From assembly GCA_963971425.1 (NCBI GenBank), contig OZ020519.1:18869397-18933396 (forward strand): a stretch of 64,000 bases of DNA, read 5' to 3'. Below, piece by piece: positions 59,769 through 64,000 of the stretch. Origin of the DNA: Bryoerythrophyllum caledonicum. Taxonomy: Eukaryota; Streptophyta; Bryopsida; Pottiales; Pottiaceae. A program made the position numbers and the translations under genes. Every line of letters begins with the position of its first letter. Within the stretch, counting starts at the first letter, position 1. The notes below the pieces were generated by a model that searched no databases, was not told where the DNA came from, and worked only from the letters and a program-made list of their open reading frames with translations.

Positions 59769-60721
59769 AAAAAAACATGACCATCTTTATTTCACAATTT
59801 GATGAAATGGAGCTTGGACAAAATTTGAGCAGCAAGAACCTTTGATGACTATGAAAAATGTGAAAATAATTGATTTATCATATAATACATAAATTGATAA
59901 ATTCTTTATCCCTAAAGACCAAAAGTTCGAATGTGGGCTTTTTGAGAATTTGGGTAGCTTACACCAATGTCAATTCAAAACTTGAATTTGTGAAATATAT
60001 ATTGGATATGTGGATATGTAGCTTTGTGGGGAAAATTTTGAAAACAAATGTATAAAACTATAGTTTCCCGGATTTTGACTTTCAAACCAGGAGAATAGAC
60101 AGAGCGGGCAGGGTACTATAGGTCTGAATATTACTAGTGTAGAGTTTAATAGAGCAATTTTTTAGGTGGATAGCAGCGAAGGAAAGTTCTTGACAACCTT
60201 CATTGTTTTTACTTAAAAACATATAGAAATCTATTGTTTTACTTTTTCAGAAAAATGAATTCTTAATGCCCTAATAGAAGAAGGCATAATAAATTTATCC
60301 ACCATTGGGATTTTAGATCCAATAATTATTTTTATATAAAGAATAAAATGCTTTCCAAAAGAAGATAGCTACTTCATATACCCCAAGTCATAGCAAGTTC
60401 ATTTCTCTTATCCTAAACAACCTTCATTACTTTTGATTTTTGACGTGCAGTGACCAAATATAAGATAAAGCATAGATCCATAAAATTAACGCAATGTGTA
60501 GTGGAAAATTATGCCATTATCTTTACCCTTTAAGGATGACATATGCAACCAGGCCTCAGAGATGCCACGAGTGGGTACATTTCATTGCAATTAGTCATTA
60601 CCTCATTCACACAATGGATACATTTCATCGCGAGTGGTCACTACAAACATCACTATAGTTTGCCCATTAGACTCCGGCCAACATCTCACCGCATTTGTTG
60701 GAAGCCCATGGATCCAATGAA
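59769..60721. other. AT-rich intergenic, no gene seen
   Basis: No supported coding frame. The segment around 60541-60660 has two direct repeats of TACATTTCAT(T/C)GC with GTCA(T/C)TAC. Confidence 0.4.
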
Positions 60722-61110
60722 CTAAACTCTTAAAGGACCAATGTCTCCTTGGAGGACATTTTGAGTCTAGGTAGAGTCCCACATTCTCAAATTTAGGCAC
60801 AATTTTATGGGATTTTTTTATTGAATTGGCAACTTTTTATGTAGAAATTCATCTAATGGTTCAAAAGTTACTATTTTTTTAAGTAGCATACACAAATAGT
60901 GCAACGGCTTAGGTGTGACATATAACAAATAGTCTAGCAAAACTTAAATACATTCTAGATTTTATTGAAATTCTAGTTTTTTTTCATCCAAAAAAAACAT
61001 CCGTTTGGAAAGAGAATGATAATCTTTCCATTCAATAAAAAATGAAAAGGATACGATATATGCAAAACTTGAAGTGTATTTCTTATTTTGAGCACATAGT
61101 TGCATTGCAC
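60722..61110 (-). mobile_element. TTAA-type element, inverted partner of 50840-51257
   Basis: The end TAAACTCTTAAAGGACC is a diverged TTAA-CCCTTAAAGGACC. Blocks CTCAAATTTAGGCA, GTGTGACATATAACAA, AAAGAGAATG and TGCAAAACTTGAAGTGTATT mirror 50840-51257. Confidence 0.6.
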
Positions 61111-61115
61111 AATTT

Positions 61116-61536
61116 TTAACCCCTAAATTTCCAAGAGGCCCCTCAGGGGACTCTTAAAGGTTCAGGCAGGTTTCTACTATGTCAATTTGTAACATTCTTT
61201 TTTGAAATTTTCACTGTAGATGGACATTACTAAAAGCTTTGTGTGAGTCCAAATTTTTCCTAAATCCGACATTTAATGAAAAAGTTATAGGGTTTTGAAG
61301 TTCAAATGGGGAGAGCGGCCACATGAGGCAACTCCAAAAACTTTTGCTAGGACACTATTGAATGTTAGATTTTCAATATTAGCAAACAATATTATTTCCA
61401 TCCATGTTGTCAAAAAAATCTCTTGCTTTTAGTGAAAGCATATAAATTCAAGTCAAACATTTTTCACACATTGCACTAAAGCAAGTTCTTTTGAAGTGTG
61501 TTTGGTGTAAAATTGTCAAAGTAATTTAGGGGTTAA
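61116..61536. mobile_element. TTAA-bounded element (421 bp)
   Basis: Ends TTAA-CCCCTAAATT and AATTTAGGGG-TTAA are perfect complements. The next GGGA-TTAA at 61822 may end a further element sharing the TTAA at 61533. No coding frame. Confidence 0.75.
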
Positions 61537-62079
61537 GGACATCTTCTAACCCTCTTCTAATTTCAAAGTTTGGTGCACATGTGCCTAACATGATCATTTA
61601 AAAGTTAAAATTAAAAAATCATGGACCATAGTGCAAAAAGTTGTTGAGTTTATGTGTCATTTCAAATGCCAACATTATCTCTCAATCTGTGGAGTCAAGT
61701 TGAACAAAGTTTTTGCCACACACACTTGTACAATCCTAGTACAAGATCCTATGTGTTGAATGCATTGAAAGTGGCAATTTTTAGTGAGTTTGGGTGCTAA
61801 AATGTTGCAGCCGTTTAGGGATTAAATTAGGCCACAAATCAAATAGAGATGAAGCATCAATCCACCAATTCAAAAAATACTCCAAAAATTACCACCTCTA
61901 GGCCTCTTGTCCTCAATCCTTTAACACCTACGAGGCCCTTGCACGGTTGTTCTTGGTGCTTTTGCTCTTCTAACTCTTTCCAAAATTAGCCATTTTCTCT
62001 CACGTCCTCGAAATGCACTTTGAGCTCCTTGTTAGCTTTTCAACGCATCTCTTCAATCTCCAATCCATGCAAGCATCAG
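61537..62079. other. Intergenic with possible further TTAA element
   Basis: TTAA sits at 61533 and GTTTAGGGA-TTAA at 61822, about 290 bp apart, but the left inverted end is not clear. No gene seen. Confidence 0.4.
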
Positions 62080-62204
62080 CAAACTACAATGATTTCCATG
62101 AAGTGGTGTCATGTTGAAATGTACACACTGTGTACATGATGTTGAGCCTAATCCATCACAGTTGTAGATTCTCCATGGCTCTCATGGTCCACGTAGGCAT
62201 TAAA

Positions 62205-62772
62205 TAAGGTAAAGGCACCCAATTCCAATCACCCATCTAATTCCGATCGGCCATCCAATTCCGATCAGTAGAGTACGCACGACATGGTGCACAAAAATGA
62301 TAAATGCATGAAATGGTGCATGAAGCGACCCAAAACCGATAATTCAAAATCTGAAAACACCAGTCATTATTGGCATTGGATCATGAAGTGTGCAATTTTG
62401 GGTTGCTCCACCTCAATTGAGCTCTCATTGGTGGCCTTGCCTCGAAAGTCAAACAAGGCCGATCGGCATTGGGTACCCTCCATGAGTTGGTTATCCATGG
62501 CATGTCTTCTCTCTTTTTACTCACTCTCTCTTGTTGGCATTGGGCAAAGGAAGGCACCAAATCTCACGTACTTTACACTTTGATAATGGGCTCCATTGGT
62601 TTTTGGACTTTTAAATTCTATATCAATTCCAAATCTTTATGATTCATTTTGAAAAAATATTTGTTGAGTTTCATTCCTAATTCCGCATATTTCTACATAA
62701 ATATTTTTGACATACAATGTCATTTGAGTCCCAAACTAGCTTAAGTGATCGGATTTGGGTGCCTCTACCTCA
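62205..62772. mobile_element. Second copy of the TAAGGTAGAGGCACCC MITE
   Basis: About 568 bp with ends TAAGGTAAAGGCACCC and GGGTGCCTCTACCT. It follows the interior of 31028-31577 closely (GGGTTGCTCCACCTCAATTG, TGAGTTGGTTATCCATGGCA, TTGGCATTGGGCAAAGGA). An internal open frame (62284-62583) is present but partly repeated at 31247-31549 with different breaks, so it is probably not a gene. Confidence 0.8.
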
Positions 62773-62859
62773 CTAAGAGCCCAAGGCATTTTCCCTCCAA
62801 AACTGCCACTATCAACAAGTGGCAAGAAAGTCTAGTTTTGATGTACAATTTTGGACTTT

Positions 62860-63645
62860 TAGCCTTAGGATCTTTAAAATTACTAATGAACTTATCATAT
62901 TGTTTGGCTACAATCCACCACACATATATGAAGATTATAGCGTTTGAAGTCAAGATAATGATTCATTTTCTTCCGTGCCTTGAGTGAATCAACTGACTTT
63001 GACTTCACATGGTCTCAAATTTTTGTACTTCACAAGGTCTAATTCCTTTACCATTGTGTATGCATGATGTTAATTTCCTACACACCAATTTGTAGAGGTA
63101 AAGAAGGGGTGTAGCATATTCAAAACAAGTGAGCAAGAAGTGGAGGTTTAAAGACTTGCTAATATACGTTTTATTTTATTGTGAACTTCATATGTTTAAA
63201 AATCATAATCCTAACGGTCAAAAAGAAGGTTTTCACCACATGTTATTGTCAAAAAAGTAAAAAATAAAAAATATGAAGATCTCTAGGTTTTATGTAGAAA
63301 AGAAGAAAACATTTTGGTACCTTGCCTGACAATGTGTGAAAATGTTTGGCTTGAGTTAAAATGTTTTTTACATTAAAGACAAGATTTTTTGACAGCTTCA
63401 AAGAAGATAATATTCTCTATATGCATGGAGAAATCTCAATGTCAATAGAAATGTCTAGCAAAAAATTTGGAGTTGCCCGGAATCCCCAATCTCTCTTTGA
63501 AGGCTGATAACATTCATATTATGTATCCAAAATTAAAAATTAAAAATTCCTAGAAAGATTTATCACAATCAATCTAACATTTAAAAAATTAAAAGGAAAA
63601 TGATTATTTTTTAATTTTAGGGTTTAATGGGCTCTTAGAGATTAA
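62860..63645 (+). repeat. Dispersed element ('GTGTAGCATATT' family)
   Basis: Shares ATAGCGTTTGAAGTCAAGAT, GGGGTGTAGCATATTCAAAA, GGTACCTTGCC and AATGTTTGGCTTGAGTTAAA with 13640-14440 and, reversed, with 45923-46835. The right end GGGCTCTTAGAGA-TTAA is a TTAA-type end. Confidence 0.6.
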
Positions 63646-63649
63646 AGAG

Positions 63650-64000
63650 TTAATCCTTTACCAACCAGGGATGTTTCTGGAAAAACTAAGATTTCTATTG
63701 ATTTTTTTCTTTGAACCAGATTTGATGGAAATACAATGACTAATATTAATATCTACCCTTACAAAATTGAACTTAACCCATGACTTGAACTTTGGGGAAA
63801 TTTTGCACAACATCCAACGGTCGATGGAATAGATTATAGTGTTTTAAGTTACCGTATATTGGTAGTGAAAACTGTGGAATTTGGAGGGTGTACTACTTTA
63901 ACCATCAATAGATTCTTGCAAGAACTTTTTTACTTTGAATTAGAGCGGTTCACATGTGCACTAGGTTGATAGCTTCGCATTGATAATTGTGTATAAATAT
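63650..64000 (+). mobile_element. TTAA-type element, cut by window edge
   Basis: Starts TTAA-TCCTTTACCAACC and follows the left 350 bp of 16758-17530 (TTTGATGGAAATACAATG, CATGACTTGAACTTTGG, CATCAATAGATTCTTGCAAG, GCACTAGGTTGATAG). It continues beyond the window. Confidence 0.65.

Overview
This window looks like nuclear DNA of a streptophyte plant. I cannot name the species or clade from sequence alone. The evidence is a CDPK-related kinase with the plant exon plan, a plant-type MIF-like tautomerase, a plant-only glycosyltransferase-like gene, remains of an ACX1-type acyl-CoA oxidase, a scrap of class III peroxidase, and Copia, Helitron and many MITE-like elements. Exons of the live genes, above all the glycosyltransferase-like gene and kinase exon 1, are GC-rich. 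The DNA between them is AT-rich and packed with old repeats. Gene density is low, with three apparently intact genes in 64 kb.

Layout: 1-1803 is the 3' part of a pogo/Tigger-like DDE transposase. From about 2100 to 3223 lies a decayed A/C-rich reading frame, followed by a 200-base assembly gap and a GC-rich CGTCCG/CGGACG minisatellite (3541-3990). From 4.0 to 11.5 kb there are MITEs, microsatellites and a 20-bp tandem array. The MIF-like gene lies on the minus strand at 12767-11519 (three exons, 115 aa). More MITE and SINE-like copies fill 13.6-19 kb. The CDPK-related kinase runs on the plus strand at 19510-24076 (11 exons, 601 aa), with a MITE in intron 3. A decayed Helitron (Rep and helicase) covers about 29.98-34.93 kb and is split by a 550-bp MITE. 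A minisatellite and a GC-rich leader precede the glycosyltransferase-like gene (36816-40977, seven exons, 919 aa), which has telomere-like repeats in intron 5. From 42.4 to 46.8 kb there is a transposon with CACTAAA inverted ends around a polypurine tract, followed by tandem and direct repeats. A broken Copia element lies at 47.8-50.8 kb. An acyl-CoA oxidase pseudogene carrying two MITEs lies at 54.4-57.6 kb, and a peroxidase fragment on the minus strand at 58.5 kb. Repeats continue to the end.

The most distinctive structure is a set of short elements bounded by TTAA plus CCCTTAAA/CCCCTAAAGG-like inverted ends. There are more than a dozen copies in several size classes (about 140 to 910 bp). 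TTAA flanks with CCC-type ends are a piggyBac trait. No transposase that could mobilise them is visible here. The intact genes do not form a pathway together. Their clustering reflects a gene-poor, repeat-rich neighbourhood.
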